This document shows, piece after piece, positions 1 to 8,184 of a DNA stretch of 64,000 bases. The number at the start of each line of letters is the position of its first letter. Positions within the stretch are counted from its first letter, which is position 1. The notes under the pieces are model-generated. The model searched no databases. It had not been told where the DNA came from and saw only the letters and a program-made list of their open reading frames with translations. Origin of the DNA: Kitasatospora mediocidica KCTC 9733 (GTDB lineage Bacteria > Actinomycetota > Actinomycetes > Streptomycetales > Streptomycetaceae); assembly GCF_000744225.1 (NCBI RefSeq), contig NZ_JQLN01000005.1, positions 2,627,001 to 2,691,000 of the forward strand, in the 5' to 3' direction. The translations under genes and the position numbers were made by a program.

Positions 1-382
1 CGCCGGTACCGCCGCGCTCGGCGTCGCCATCGCTGCGGTCGCGGCCGGTTCCGCCTCCGCTGCCGCCGGCGCCGGCGGTCTCGGGCTCCCCACCACCGCA
101 CTGACGGACGGTGGGCTGACCGGCACGGCCACCAGCAGCCTGAGCAAGGCCCCCGCGGTCGGCGGCCCGGTCGCGCAGACCATGGGCACGCTCAACCCGA
201 GCGCCGGTGCCCCGGCCGCCGCCGCGCCGGTCGCCGACGCCGCCGCCCCGGCCGCGACGCGTGCCACGGGCCTGCCCACCGGCGCGCTGACCGGTCTGGC
301 CGGCAAGGCGCAGGGCCCGGTCGCCGGTCTGGTGGGTGGAGTCTCCCCGGTCAGCGGCGGCCTGCCCGGCCTCGGCGGCTGA
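1..382 (+). CDS. Partial small secreted Ala/Gly/Pro-rich protein (5' end outside window)
   Basis: An open frame enters from the left edge (first full codon at base 2) and ends at TGA 380-382. The visible N-terminal part is hydrophobic and small-residue-rich, ending in a SASAAAG-like stretch that looks like the end of a signal peptide. The rest is a low-complexity chain rich in Ala, Gly, Pro, Thr and Leu with no Cys. Codons end almost always in G or C, which supports a real gene. A perfect hairpin follows immediately. Function is unknown; a small exported protein is the best description. An internal ATG at 182 is in frame but is unlikely to be the true start, because the upstream codons already look like exported protein. 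Confidence 0.6.
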   Translation, partial: AGTAALGVAIAAVAAGSASAAAGAGGLGLPTTALTDGGLTGTATSSLSKAPAVGGPVAQTMGTLNPSAGAPAAAAPVADAAAPAATRATGLPTGALTGLAGKAQGPVAGLVGGVSPVSGGLPGLGG

Positions 383-398
383 GCCGGTCGTCACAGGC

Positions 399-443
399 GA
401 GGGGGCCGTCCGTTCTGCTCGGCGCAGAACGGACGGCCCCCTC
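399..443. terminator. Bidirectional hairpin terminator
   Basis: A perfect 20-bp stem (399-418 with 424-443) closes a 5-base loop TCGGC. It sits between the secreted-protein gene and the convergent PspC gene, so it can serve both. Confidence 0.85.
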
Positions 444-478
444 GGCCGTTCGCGGCGGGCGCGGAGCCCGGCGGGCGG

Positions 479-661
479 TCACGGCTCCTGCGGGAGCAGC
501 AGCCAGAGCGCCAGGTAGATCAGGAACTGCGGTCCGGGCAGCAGGCAGGACGCCAGGAAGATCAGCCGGACCGTCCACGGAGCGAGGCCGAAGCGCTCGG
601 CGATCCCGGCGCAGACGCCGGCGATGACGCGGTGGTGACGGGGGCGGGCGAGGGTGCGCAT
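479..661 (-). CDS. Small PspC-domain membrane protein
   Basis: A 60-residue protein that is almost entirely one PspC (phage shock protein C) domain. A basic N-terminus with RHHR is followed by the family's typical VIAGVCAGIAERFG core. A hydrophobic helix at about residues 31-55 then ends in a WLLLPQEP tail. Family members are small inner-membrane proteins linked to envelope stress; no enzymatic role is known. In actinomycetes, PspC domains often occur alone or fused to histidine kinases; here it stands alone. It converges on the secreted protein upstream and shares its terminator. The direct function cannot be read from sequence. Confidence 0.8.
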   Translation of the reverse strand: MRTLARPRHHRVIAGVCAGIAERFGLAPWTVRLIFLASCLLPGPQFLIYLALWLLLPQEP

Positions 662-865
662 AGCGGGCTCCGAGTGGTCGTGCGGTCCGGTCGGCCTTGT
701 CCCGACTGGTCCGGGGGCCTGTCACCATCCTGCGGCGGCGGGCCCGATCGGACGTCGGCCGCAGTGTCGATCCGCGACCCCGGTGTCTTCCCGGGGTGCG
801 GCGGCCGCTTCTCGGGGTCACCGTCAGGGTCGTCCCGGAGCCCGTCGTCGGCTAGTGCCGTGGGC

Positions 866-1621
866 TCAGCCCCGGCCGGCCTTGACCAGGCTCGGCGGGC
901 GCGGCGCGGCGACCAGCGGGCTGCCGGGCAGGGCGACCGGGAGCCGCGCCGCGGTGGGCGCTTCATGACGGGCGACGGGTACCGGCGGTGCGCTGGGTGC
1001 CTGCGGCGCGGCCGGCTCGGACCCGCCCGGCGCGTGCTCGGCCGAGAGGCGTGCCCGCAGCATCGCGCGCCCGCCGGGTACCGCCGCCAGATGCAGCAGT
1101 GCGGCGCCGATCACCCCGAGCACGATGTCGTCGACGTTCAGCACCTGTCCGGCCCACGAGGTCCGGAGGAACTCCAGCGTGGTGGCGATCACCGTGGTGG
1201 CCCCGACCACCTGCGCGAACGAGGGCAGCCAGGCAGTCCGCAGCCGTCCGCCCGCCAGGGGGAGCAGTACGCCGAGCGGCGCCAGCGGCAGCAGGCCGTC
1301 GGCCAGCCGCCGCAGTCCGGCGCCGCCGCCCTCCGCGAAGGCGCGGCGGACCGAGCCGAAGGGCGTCAAGGTGGTGTCGTAGGCCCAGCCTGCCCCGCTG
1401 GTACGCAGCGCCAGCCAGCAGCTCAGTGCGAGGAAGAGCGTGAGCAGCACCAGCCCGGCGGTCCGGGCGGTCCGGGAGACCGCGTCGGGCGAGGGCGCGG
1501 CGGAGGGCGCCGGCGAGGGCGTCGGGCCAAGCGGATCCCGTGGGCGCCAGGGGCTCTGCCCGGGGGAAGCGCTTGCCTCCGGCAGGGCGCCTGCGCCCTG
1601 CCGACGGGATCCGATCCGCAC
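866..1621 (-). CDS. VanZ-family membrane protein
   Basis: The protein has about four hydrophobic segments. Its core contains the VanZ family's PLGVLLP, TLEFLR and NVDDIVLGVIGAALLH elements. VanZ-like proteins are polytopic membrane proteins of uncertain biochemical role, named for the teicoplanin-resistance accessory protein. The C-terminal ~75 residues are Pro/Ala-rich and probably cytoplasmic. The start is uncertain: the frame stays open to 1999, but that would overlap the lipoprotein gene. A GTG at 1621 in a low-complexity stretch is given here, and later starts up to the first membrane helix are possible. It lies downstream of afsQ3 on the same strand, separated by about 100 bases with a CCGGGCG/CGCCCGG hairpin near 1701-1716. 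Confidence 0.7.
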   Translation of the reverse strand: MRIGSRRQGAGALPEASASPGQSPWRPRDPLGPTPSPAPSAAPSPDAVSRTARTAGLVLLTLFLALSCWLALRTSGAGWAYDTTLTPFGSVRRAFAEGGGAGLRRLADGLLPLAPLGVLLPLAGGRLRTAWLPSFAQVVGATTVIATTLEFLRTSWAGQVLNVDDIVLGVIGAALLHLAAVPGGRAMLRARLSAEHAPGGSEPAAPQAPSAPPVPVARHEAPTAARLPVALPGSPLVAAPRPPSLVKAGRG

Positions 1622-1721
1622 GCTGTCGCGCGCTGGTCGCGCGCTGGTGCCATCTCGCTGCACGTCTCCCAGGACGCGGCGATCCGCCGTCGCGGTTCCC
1701 CCGGGCGTGCGCCCGGGCGGG

Positions 1722-2060
1722 TCAGCCGCAGCTGGGCGGGCTGCTCGGGGTCGGGCTCGGCGTCGGGAGGGCACTGAAGAGGCTGCCGGTGGGCGGCGCC
1801 GTCGAGGGCATGACGCCTGGTGCGACCGGGCGGGGGAGGCCCGGGCTGTGCGGTGCGGGCGCCGGGGTGGACGCTGCGGCCGGTACGTGCACCGGGCTCG
1901 GGCAGGCCGTCCGGCTGGCGGGCGCGCCGGCGTCGACGGGGACGGCGGTCGGGCGGATCCCGCAGCCGGTGGCCAGCAGCGCGGTGAACGCCGCTGCACC
2001 GAGCGCCACGACCCAGCGCGTCGTGCCGGCCGGTTGGTTCACCTTGTTCGTCTGGTTCAC
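1722..2060 (-). CDS. afsQ3: Lipoprotein of the AfsQ operon (AfsQ3-like)
   Basis: A 112-residue lipoprotein. A short basic/polar N-terminus and hydrophobic stretch lead to a lipobox-like ATGC with the acceptor Cys at residue 33. The rest is a Pro/Ala/Ser/Thr-rich extracytoplasmic chain. The GTG start overlaps the afsQ2 stop by four bases, so translation is probably coupled. In S. coelicolor a lipoprotein gene (afsQ3) follows afsQ2 in the same position and is thought to modulate signal sensing by the kinase. The name rests on position and lipoprotein character, because the sequence itself is low complexity. The residue at -3 of the lipobox is Ala rather than the usual Leu, a mild deviation. Confidence 0.75.
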   Translation of the reverse strand: MNQTNKVNQPAGTTRWVVALGAAAFTALLATGCGIRPTAVPVDAGAPASRTACPSPVHVPAAASTPAPAPHSPGLPRPVAPGVMPSTAPPTGSLFSALPTPSPTPSSPPSCG

Positions 2061-3649
2061 CGCCTGGGCCTCCGCTCGGTTCCGTCCGTCGTCCCAGTGG
2101 TCCCTGTCGCCCCTCTGGTTCCTGCTGTCCCATCCTCGCCTGCCGCCGCCGCGCCGCCGGGTTCGGGGGGCGCCACCGGCAGCGTCAGGGTGAACACCGC
2201 GCCGCCTCCGGAGCCGGCCGGCGCGTTGGCGGCGGTGATGGTGCCGCCGTGGATCTGGGCGTTGGCCATCGCGATGGAGAGGCCGAGTCCGCTGCCCTCC
2301 GAGCGGGCCCGGCCCTTGTCGGCCTTGTAGAACCGGTCGAAGACGTGCGGCAGCACGTCCTCCGGGATGCCGGGGCCGCTGTCCGAGACCGCCACCACGA
2401 TCTCCTGCGGCAGCTGGGTGACCTTGACCCGGACCGGCGAGCCGCCGTGCTTGAGGGCGTTGCCGATCAGGTTGGCGAAGACCACGTCGAGCCGGCGCGG
2501 GTCGACCACCGCCAGCACGCCGCGCGGGGCGTCCACCTCCACGGCGTCGTACCAGGCACGGCCGTCGATGCAGGACATGATCAGGTCGGCGATGTCCATC
2601 TCGTCCGCGACCAGCCGGGCGGTCCCCGCGTCGAAGCGGGTCACCTCCATCAGGTTCTCCACCAGGTCGGACAGCCGCCGGGTCTCGCTGACCACCAGCC
2701 GGACGGCCGGCGCGATCATCGGGTCCAGCGACTCGGCCTCGTCCTCCAGGATGTCGGTGACCGCGGTCATCGCGGTCAGTGGCGTGCGCAGCTCGTGCGA
2801 CATGTCGGCGACGAACCGCCGGCTCTGCGCCTCGCGCGCGCTCAACTCCTCGACCTGGCCGTGCAGGGCCTCCGCGGTTCGGTTGAACGTCCGTGCCAGG
2901 TCCGAGAGTTCGTCCGCGCCACTGACCTCCAGTCGGGTGTCCAGCTGCCCCTCACCCAACCGCTTTGCCGCGTCCGCGAGTTGGCGCACCGGGCGGAGGA
3001 CGGTCGCCGAGGCGGCCTGGGCCAGCAGGGTGGCCGCGATCAGCGCGAGCAGCGTGGCCACGGCCAACGACCAGCCCAGGGTGTTGAGATCGGCCCGCTC
3101 GTTGTCCAGGGACTTGAACATGTACGCCGTCAGGCCGGTCGGCACGATCTCCGTCCCGCCCACCACGAACGGTTCGCCGCCGATGTTCACCCGCTGCCAG
3201 TACAGGTGGTGGGCGAAGTCGTTTCCGGCGCCGACCGGACGGGCCTTGGCGACCGCCGCCACCAGCGTCGGCGGCACCTGGTTGATGGTGAAGCGCGGAG
3301 TGGAGTCGGCGACGCAGTCCGGCTGGTTCCGGTCCACCACGACCACGCTGTAGCTCAGCCCGAAGGTCGCCACGTCCGAGGCGAACTGGGCGAGGTCGGC
3401 GCAGCTCGCGCCGAGCGGCAGGTTCGAGACGTTGCGGGTCAGCGAGCCCCGGAAGTCGGTCAGCGCGTTGTCCTGGGCGCGCTTGAGCACCGCGTCCCGG
3501 TTCAGCCAGTAGGCGATCCCGGAGGCGGAGGAGGCGGCGGCCAGCGCGACCACGGCGAACACCGCGACCAGCCGCACCCGTAGCGAGCTCAGTCGCAGCC
3601 GCCGCCACGGGCCGGAGGCGAGGCGGCGGCCGTTCTGATGGTCAGTCAC
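2057..3649 (-). CDS. afsQ2: Sensor histidine kinase AfsQ2
   Basis: A 530-residue membrane kinase. One transmembrane helix lies near residues 27-48, followed by an extracytoplasmic sensor of about 140 residues with two Cys. A second helix lies near 193-216, then a HAMP linker and a dimerisation/phosphoacceptor helix with SHELRTPL (His285). The ATPase domain shows the N-box (NLIGNALKHG), DSGPGIP and GSGLGLSIA glycine motifs. The C-terminal tail is low-complexity Gly/Thr. GTG start; the preceding afsQ1 stop is 27 bases upstream, so the two genes form one operon with afsQ3. In S. coelicolor this kinase phosphorylates AfsQ1 and adjusts antibiotic production and nitrogen/carbon/phosphate balance; that role is inferred here from synteny and sequence. 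Confidence 0.9.
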   Translation of the reverse strand: MTDHQNGRRLASGPWRRLRLSSLRVRLVAVFAVVALAAASSASGIAYWLNRDAVLKRAQDNALTDFRGSLTRNVSNLPLGASCADLAQFASDVATFGLSYSVVVVDRNQPDCVADSTPRFTINQVPPTLVAAVAKARPVGAGNDFAHHLYWQRVNIGGEPFVVGGTEIVPTGLTAYMFKSLDNERADLNTLGWSLAVATLLALIAATLLAQAASATVLRPVRQLADAAKRLGEGQLDTRLEVSGADELSDLARTFNRTAEALHGQVEELSAREAQSRRFVADMSHELRTPLTAMTAVTDILEDEAESLDPMIAPAVRLVVSETRRLSDLVENLMEVTRFDAGTARLVADEMDIADLIMSCIDGRAWYDAVEVDAPRGVLAVVDPRRLDVVFANLIGNALKHGGSPVRVKVTQLPQEIVVAVSDSGPGIPEDVLPHVFDRFYKADKGRARSEGSGLGLSIAMANAQIHGGTITAANAPAGSGGGAVFTLTLPVAPPEPGGAAAAGEDGTAGTRGATGTTGTTDGTERRPRR

Positions 3650-3676
3650 GTGTCGGATTCGCTATCAGCAGAGGGG

Positions 3677-4354
3677 TCAGGCGGGCGGGTCCAGACGATA
3701 GCCGACGCCGCGCACGGTGCGAATCAGGGTCGGCGCCGAGGGCACGTCCTCCACCTTCGCCCGCAGCCGCTGGACACAGGCGTCCACCAGCCGGGAGTCG
3801 CCCAAGTAGTCGTGCTCCCAGACCAGTCGCAGCAGCTGCTGGCGGGAGAGCGCCTGGCCGGGACGGCGGCTGAGCTCCAGCAGCAGCCGCAGCTCGGTCG
3901 GGGTCAGCTGGAGGTCCTCGCCGTCCTTGGTGACCGTCATCGCCGAGCGGTCGATCACCACCGAACCGTACGCGGAGGAGTCGGAGTTCTCCCGTTCGCC
4001 GCGGCGCAGCACGGCGCGGATCCGGGCGTCCAGGACGCGTGGCTGCACCGGCTTGACCACGTAGTCGTCGGCGCCGGACTCCAGGCCGACCACCACGTCG
4101 ATGTCGTCGGAGCGGGCGGTGAGCAGGATGATCGGCAGTTGGTCGGTGCGCCGGATACGCCGGCAGACCTCGAAACCGTCGATCCCGGGCAGCATCACGT
4201 CCAGCACGATGAGGTCGGGCCGCTGCTCCTTGAAGAGCCGGAGGCCGTCTTCGCCGGAGGCTGCGGCGGCCACACGGTGGCCCTGGCGGGTGAGAGCGAG
4301 TTCGAGGCCGGTCCGGATGGCGTCGTCGTCCTCGATCAGTAGGAGGAAAGGCAC
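3677..4354 (-). CDS. afsQ1: OmpR-family response regulator AfsQ1
   Basis: A 225-residue regulator. The receiver domain has the acidic pair in LLIEDDDAIR, the phosphoacceptor Asp in IVLDVMLPG, the Thr of LLTAR and the Lys of VVKPV. The C-terminal winged helix ends with RTVRGVGYRLDPP. It matches remembered S. coelicolor AfsQ1 almost residue for residue. The GTG at 4354 was chosen because it places the conserved receiver N-terminus at residue 2; the open frame reaches 4618 but that extra part is not protein-like. It is divergent from sigQ and shares a control region holding a matching AfsQ1 box, which suggests autoregulation and control of sigQ. Confidence 0.95.
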   Translation of the reverse strand: MPFLLLIEDDDAIRTGLELALTRQGHRVAAAASGEDGLRLFKEQRPDLIVLDVMLPGIDGFEVCRRIRRTDQLPIILLTARSDDIDVVVGLESGADDYVVKPVQPRVLDARIRAVLRRGERENSDSSAYGSVVIDRSAMTVTKDGEDLQLTPTELRLLLELSRRPGQALSRQQLLRLVWEHDYLGDSRLVDACVQRLRAKVEDVPSAPTLIRTVRGVGYRLDPPA

Positions 4355-4452
4355 CCGCTCATTCTGGCTCACCCCGTGAGCTGCGGGAACCGCCGGGGCC
4401 GGACCCACGTCTCCCAGTCCGACCGGTAGTGCGGGACCAAAGACCTTTTCCT

Positions 4453-4468
4453 GTGACACCGCTGTGAC
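4453..4468 (+). promoter_or_regulatory. AfsQ1 binding box between afsQ1 and sigQ
   Basis: The sequence GTGAC-ACCGCT-GTGAC fits exactly the published AfsQ1 consensus of two GTnAC direct repeats spaced by six bases. It lies about 100 bp upstream of the afsQ1 start and 150 bp upstream of sigQ, the expected place for joint control of both divergent units. Confidence 0.8.
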
Positions 4469-4619
4469 AGACGGCGGACACCGCCAAGACGGGCGGCGGG
4501 CAAGATTTTCCATGTCGCCGCAACGGAACGGCAGCTGAGCGGCTCGAAAGAGCAGCTCAGCGGCCCCGGAACGGCGACAGGGACAAGGAACCCGCTCGTA
4601 CCGATCATGGGGGCGCACG

Positions 4620-5537
4620 ATGAACGCAACGCTTCAGACCCGGGGCATCTCGGATGCACACAACCCGGCCGTCCGCGGCGCTCGTCCGTCGGGTCGCACG
4701 CGGATCGAGCACTGCACGGGGGCCCGCCGGGTGAGCGGCGGGAGCAGGACGGGTGAGTTGTACGGGATCGGCCGCGCGGGGAGCGCGACCGAGACCACCC
4801 AGACCCTGACGCTGCGCGGGATAACTCCCGTGCACGTCCAGGGACAGGACCTCCCGGGGGGCCCCGGGAGTGGTCCGCAGGCCATCGGCTCGGGGGAGCC
4901 GACGGTCGGACCGGTCGCCGGGGCGACCCTCTTCGGGCTCGCGCCGGTCGAGGACCACACCCGGCCCGGCGGACAGGGAGGCGCGCAGGGGGAGCCCTCG
5001 CCCGCCGCGGACGAACACCTGGCGGAGTTCACCGCGTACGTACGCGAGCGTCGCGCCTCCCTGTACGCCACCGCCTACCACCTGACCGGTGACCGCTTCG
5101 AGGCCGAGGACCTGTTGCAGAGCGCGCTCTTCAGCACCTACCGCGCCTGGGGCCGGATCACCGACAAGGCGGCGGTCGGCGGCTACCTGCGCCGCACCAT
5201 GACCAACCTGCACATCTCGGCCTGGCGCCGCCGCAAGCTCAACGAGTACCCGACCGAGGAGCTGCCGGAGACGGTCGGCGACACGGACGCGATGGGTGGC
5301 ACCGAGCTGCGCGCCGTGCTCTGGCAGGCGCTCGCCAAGCTCCCGGAGAACCAGCGCACCATGCTGGTCCTGCGCTACTACGAGGGCCGCACCGACCCGG
5401 AGATCGCCGACATCCTCGGCATCAGCGTCGGCACCGTCAAGAGCAGCATCTGGCGCTCGCTGCGCCGCCTGCGCGACGACGAGCAGCTCAACCGCACCGG
5501 CGACACCGCCTTCGCTTTCGGCGAGCTGGTCGCGTAA
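4620..5537 (+). CDS. sigQ: ECF (SigE-type) RNA polymerase sigma factor SigQ
   Basis: A 305-residue protein. The first ~135 residues are a Gly/Thr-rich extension with no recognisable domain. Then comes sigma region 2 (AEDLLQSALFSTYRAWGRI) and, after a linker, region 4 with a helix-turn-helix (DILGISVGTVKSSIWRSL). This is the short SigE/SigM-type class without an anti-sigma gene next door. The start at 4620 follows a GGGGG ribosome site by six bases, and codon use in the extension looks coding; a start nearer region 2 cannot be excluded. It is divergent from afsQ1, exactly as in S. coelicolor, where sigQ is an AfsQ1 target opposing antibiotic production. Confidence 0.88.
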   Translation: MNATLQTRGISDAHNPAVRGARPSGRTRIEHCTGARRVSGGSRTGELYGIGRAGSATETTQTLTLRGITPVHVQGQDLPGGPGSGPQAIGSGEPTVGPVAGATLFGLAPVEDHTRPGGQGGAQGEPSPAADEHLAEFTAYVRERRASLYATAYHLTGDRFEAEDLLQSALFSTYRAWGRITDKAAVGGYLRRTMTNLHISAWRRRKLNEYPTEELPETVGDTDAMGGTELRAVLWQALAKLPENQRTMLVLRYYEGRTDPEIADILGISVGTVKSSIWRSLRRLRDDEQLNRTGDTAFAFGELVA

Positions 5538-5637
5538 CTCAGAACTTCCCGTCGGGGGACGGGTAGCAGGTCGCGGGGCGTCGGTACCGGCTCGGGGGAG
5601 TCGCCACCGGTGGGGAAACCCGTGATCGCGAGGTAAA

Positions 5638-5681
5638 CAGCTGGGCCCGGCGTCCTTGGGAGAAGACGCCGGGCCCAGCTG
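5638..5681. terminator. Hairpin terminator after sigQ
   Basis: A perfect 17-bp stem (5638-5654 with 5665-5681) with a 10-base loop, placed between convergent sigQ and the Uma2 gene. Confidence 0.85.
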
Positions 5682-5696
5682 CATGCGCGGGAAAGT

Positions 5697-6281
5697 TCAG
5701 AGATCGAGCAGCCGCCCGAGGTCGATCGACACCGGGAACGGCACCTCGACCTTCAGTTCCCCGGAGTGGAACGCCCCGTCGGGAGCGGGTGCGTAGACGC
5801 CGGACTCCCGGTCGAGCCAGAACTCGTAGACCTCGGGAAGATCGTCCGCGCCGCGTTCGACCCGCCAGTAGTACGGGATCCCGGCCTCGGCGTACAGCCC
5901 GGGCTTGCGGAAGCGGTCGTCGGCGCGCGAGCCGGGAGAGACCACCTCGACGGCGAGAGCGACCGAGGTGACCGGCAGGCACTCCAGGGTGAACACGTCC
6001 AGGCCGGTCTTGTCGAAGACCACGACGTCGGGCTTGGGCGGGTTGTACTCGTCGACCAGCACGCACTGCTCGGAGTTCACTGCGTACGGAGCCCGGCGGG
6101 CGGCTCTGAGGGCGAAGTAGAGCTCGTCCCGCACGGTGTTGTGCCAGTGGCTGGTCATGCCTCGTACCACGATCGCCCCGTCCACCAGATCGAACTCGAA
6201 CGGCAGGTCCCAGTCCTTGACCTGCTCGTACGTCCAGCCGTGGGCCGGCGGGTGCATCCAGTCGATCGGCTCGGCGGTCAT
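5697..6281 (-). CDS. Uma2-family (DUF820) putative restriction endonuclease-like protein
   Basis: A 194-residue protein of the Uma2 family, which has a PD-(D/E)XK nuclease-like fold and is highly expanded in Streptomyces. Visible family elements are the KPDVVVFD strand, the AVEVVSPGSRADDR segment with the active-site-like Glu, and LYAEAGIPYYWRV. No biological role is established for most members. The ATG at 6281 is preferred over one five codons upstream because GGGAGG sits seven bases before it. It is monocistronic, between a terminator and a 108-base gap. Confidence 0.85.
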   Translation of the reverse strand: MTAEPIDWMHPPAHGWTYEQVKDWDLPFEFDLVDGAIVVRGMTSHWHNTVRDELYFALRAARRAPYAVNSEQCVLVDEYNPPKPDVVVFDKTGLDVFTLECLPVTSVALAVEVVSPGSRADDRFRKPGLYAEAGIPYYWRVERGADDLPEVYEFWLDRESGVYAPAPDGAFHSGELKVEVPFPVSIDLGRLLDL

Positions 6282-6389
6282 GGCTACCTCCCTCAATTGC
6301 TGCGGTCTGACAGCAACTGCGTCCAGCCTAGGGCGTGGCCTCGAGTGGCGAACCGTTTCTCCGCCCGGCGAACTGGTGACCGGCGGGCG

Positions 6390-7037
6390 TCAGGCGGTGA
6401 GGGCCTGCGGGGCGGGGCGGTGGGCGGCTACCTGGTGGACGCGGCGGGCGGCTTCGGGGCCGGCGCAGGCGTGGGCGCCGAGGGCGACCTGGCGGGCGAC
6501 GATGCCGCGCTCGGCGCGCATCAGGCGCCAGCCGCGGTGCAGCAGGTACGGGATCGGCTTGCGGGCCTCGCGGACGTCGCGGCGCAGGCGCCGCCAGGCG
6601 GTGGTCAGCGGGCGGTTGCGCAGGCACAGGGCGTCCCCGAGCAGGCCCTCGGCCTCGCACTGGGCGACCAGCTCGGCGGCGAAGATGCCCTCGGCGATGA
6701 AGGCGGGCGCGCCGGCCAGGGTGAGCACGCGGCTGCCGGCCCGGCCGTTGGCGGGGATCGAGTACACCGGCACCTCGGCCCGGCCGGCCTCGACCAGGCG
6801 ACGGATGGCGGCCAGCGCCTCGGCGCGGTGCCAGGAGAGCGGGGAGTCCCAGTCGGTGCCGCCCTCGGGGAGCTGCGGCAGGGTCGGGTCGTCGCCGTCC
6901 TTGTAGAAGTCGTCGAGCTGGAGCACGGGCAGCCCGGCACGCTCGGCCAGCGAGGACTTCCCGGATCCCGAGGGCCCGGAGAGCAGCACCACGCGGGCAC
7001 GGGTGGTCGGTACGGGATTCAGCGGGGAGTCACTCAC
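6390..7037 (-). CDS. P-loop uridine kinase-like protein
   Basis: A 215-residue protein with a Walker A loop GPSGSGKSS near residue 20, followed by the LQLDDFYKDGDDP element. That element is typical of uridine/cytidine and phosphoribulokinase-type kinases, where the Asp acts in substrate binding. Actinomycete relatives are annotated as uridine kinase, which would fit the nearby nucleoside catabolism genes, but the true phosphate acceptor is not proven. The C-terminal third is Arg-rich. The GTG at 7037 was chosen; the frame is open to 7148 but the added residues are not family-like. Confidence 0.75.
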   Translation of the reverse strand: MSDSPLNPVPTTRARVVLLSGPSGSGKSSLAERAGLPVLQLDDFYKDGDDPTLPQLPEGGTDWDSPLSWHRAEALAAIRRLVEAGRAEVPVYSIPANGRAGSRVLTLAGAPAFIAEGIFAAELVAQCEAEGLLGDALCLRNRPLTTAWRRLRRDVREARKPIPYLLHRGWRLMRAERGIVARQVALGAHACAGPEAARRVHQVAAHRPAPQALTA

Positions 7038-7151
7038 GAGACACCAGTCTGATGCATAGGACGGGGTGCTCGGAACCCTTGCGACAGTGATTTGGCGCAT
7101 TTCGCGGTCGTTCGGGGGCATGTCGTTCGGGTCGTGACGGCGGGCCATGAG

Positions 7152-7191
7152 GACGGGCCCGCGCCAGGGGGGGGTGAGGCGCGGGCCCGTC
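7152..7191. terminator. Hairpin between kinase and aldehyde dehydrogenase units
   Basis: A perfect 14-bp G+C stem (7152-7165 with 7178-7191) with a 12-base loop. It lies downstream of the deoC-aldehyde dehydrogenase unit on the minus strand. Confidence 0.75.
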
Positions 7192-7284
7192 AGTGGCGCG
7201 TCCGGGCCCCTGGGGGGGTAGGGGCACTGGGGACGGCCAGCTTATGGAGTTGTTCCGGCGTGGCCGGGGGCCGTGCAGCGTGGG

Positions 7285-8184
7285 CTACTGGCCCATCGGG
7301 TGCCAGACCGTCTTCGTCTCCACGAAGGAGAGTAGCCGCTCGGTGCCGGGAGCAACGGTCCAGTCCTGGGCCGCCGGATCGACCGCCGGCCACAGCACTC
7401 GCTTCAGCGTATCCGCAGCCGAGGCCTCCAGGACAGTAGCCGCGCCGGGTCCTTCGTGCGCGATCGCTCCGGCCAGGTCCAGCGCGTTGACGTCCTGGTG
7501 CGAGGCCAGCGTCGGCGCGATGTCCGCGGTGCGGCCGGACAGCAGGTTGACGACGCCGCCCGGGAGGTCCGAGGTGGCCAGCACCTCGCCCAGCGAGAGC
7601 GCGGGCAGCGGGGCGTCGGCCGCGACGGCGACCACAGCGGTGTTGCCGGTGGCGATCACCGGGGCGATCACCGAGACCAGGCCGAGGAACGAGTGCCCGT
7701 ACCCCGCCTGCGGCGCCACGATGCCCACCACGCCGGTCGGCTCCGGCACGGAGAGGTTGAAGTACGGCCCCGCCACCGGGTTGGCGCCGCCGGCGATCTG
7801 CGCCACCTTGTCCGTCCAGCCCGCGTACCAGACCCAGCGGTCGATGGCCTGGTCGACCAGGGTGGCGGCCTTCTTGGCGCCGATCCCCTCGGCGGCGGCG
7901 ACCTCGGCGGCGAACTGCTCGCGTCGGCCCTGCAGCATCTCGGCGATCCGGTACAGCACCTGGCCGCGGTTGTACGCGGTGGTGCCGGCCCAGCCCTTGA
8001 CCGCCGCGCGGGCGGCCAGGACGGCGTCCCGGGTGTCCTTGCGGGTGCCGAGCGGCGCGTTCGCCAGCCACTGGCCCTTGCTGTCGCTCACCTCGTACAC
8101 CCGTCCGCTCTCGGAACGCGGGAACTTCCCACCGACGAACAGCTTGTAGGTCTTCATCACGTCAAGCCGGATGACATCAGACAT
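7285..8184 (-). CDS. Aldehyde dehydrogenase-like protein lacking the catalytic cysteine region
   Basis: A 299-residue protein that aligns with the NAD-binding half of aldehyde dehydrogenases: GYGHSFLGLVSVIAPVIATGNTAVV resembles the cofactor-binding region, and PGGVVNLLSGR follows. It stops short of a normal ALDH (about 480 residues), and no FFNQGQxC motif or catalytic Cys is present. It overlaps the preceding full-length ALDH by eight bases and is probably translated with it. ALDH16-type enzymes carry a second, catalytically dead ALDH domain behind an active one. This gene pair may be the split form of that arrangement, so a structural or regulatory partner role is more likely than independent catalysis (inference). 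Confidence 0.75.
   Translation of the reverse strand: MSDVIRLDVMKTYKLFVGGKFPRSESGRVYEVSDSKGQWLANAPLGTRKDTRDAVLAARAAVKGWAGTTAYNRGQVLYRIAEMLQGRREQFAAEVAAAEGIGAKKAATLVDQAIDRWVWYAGWTDKVAQIAGGANPVAGPYFNLSVPEPTGVVGIVAPQAGYGHSFLGLVSVIAPVIATGNTAVVAVAADAPLPALSLGEVLATSDLPGGVVNLLSGRTADIAPTLASHQDVNALDLAGAIAHEGPGAATVLEASAADTLKRVLWPAVDPAAQDWTVAPGTERLLSFVETKTVWHPMGQ

Noticed and set aside
7285..8184. Truncated aldehyde dehydrogenase pseudogene
   Set aside because: The frame is intact, has clean codon use and is tightly coupled to the upstream gene, so a conserved short subunit is more likely than decay.
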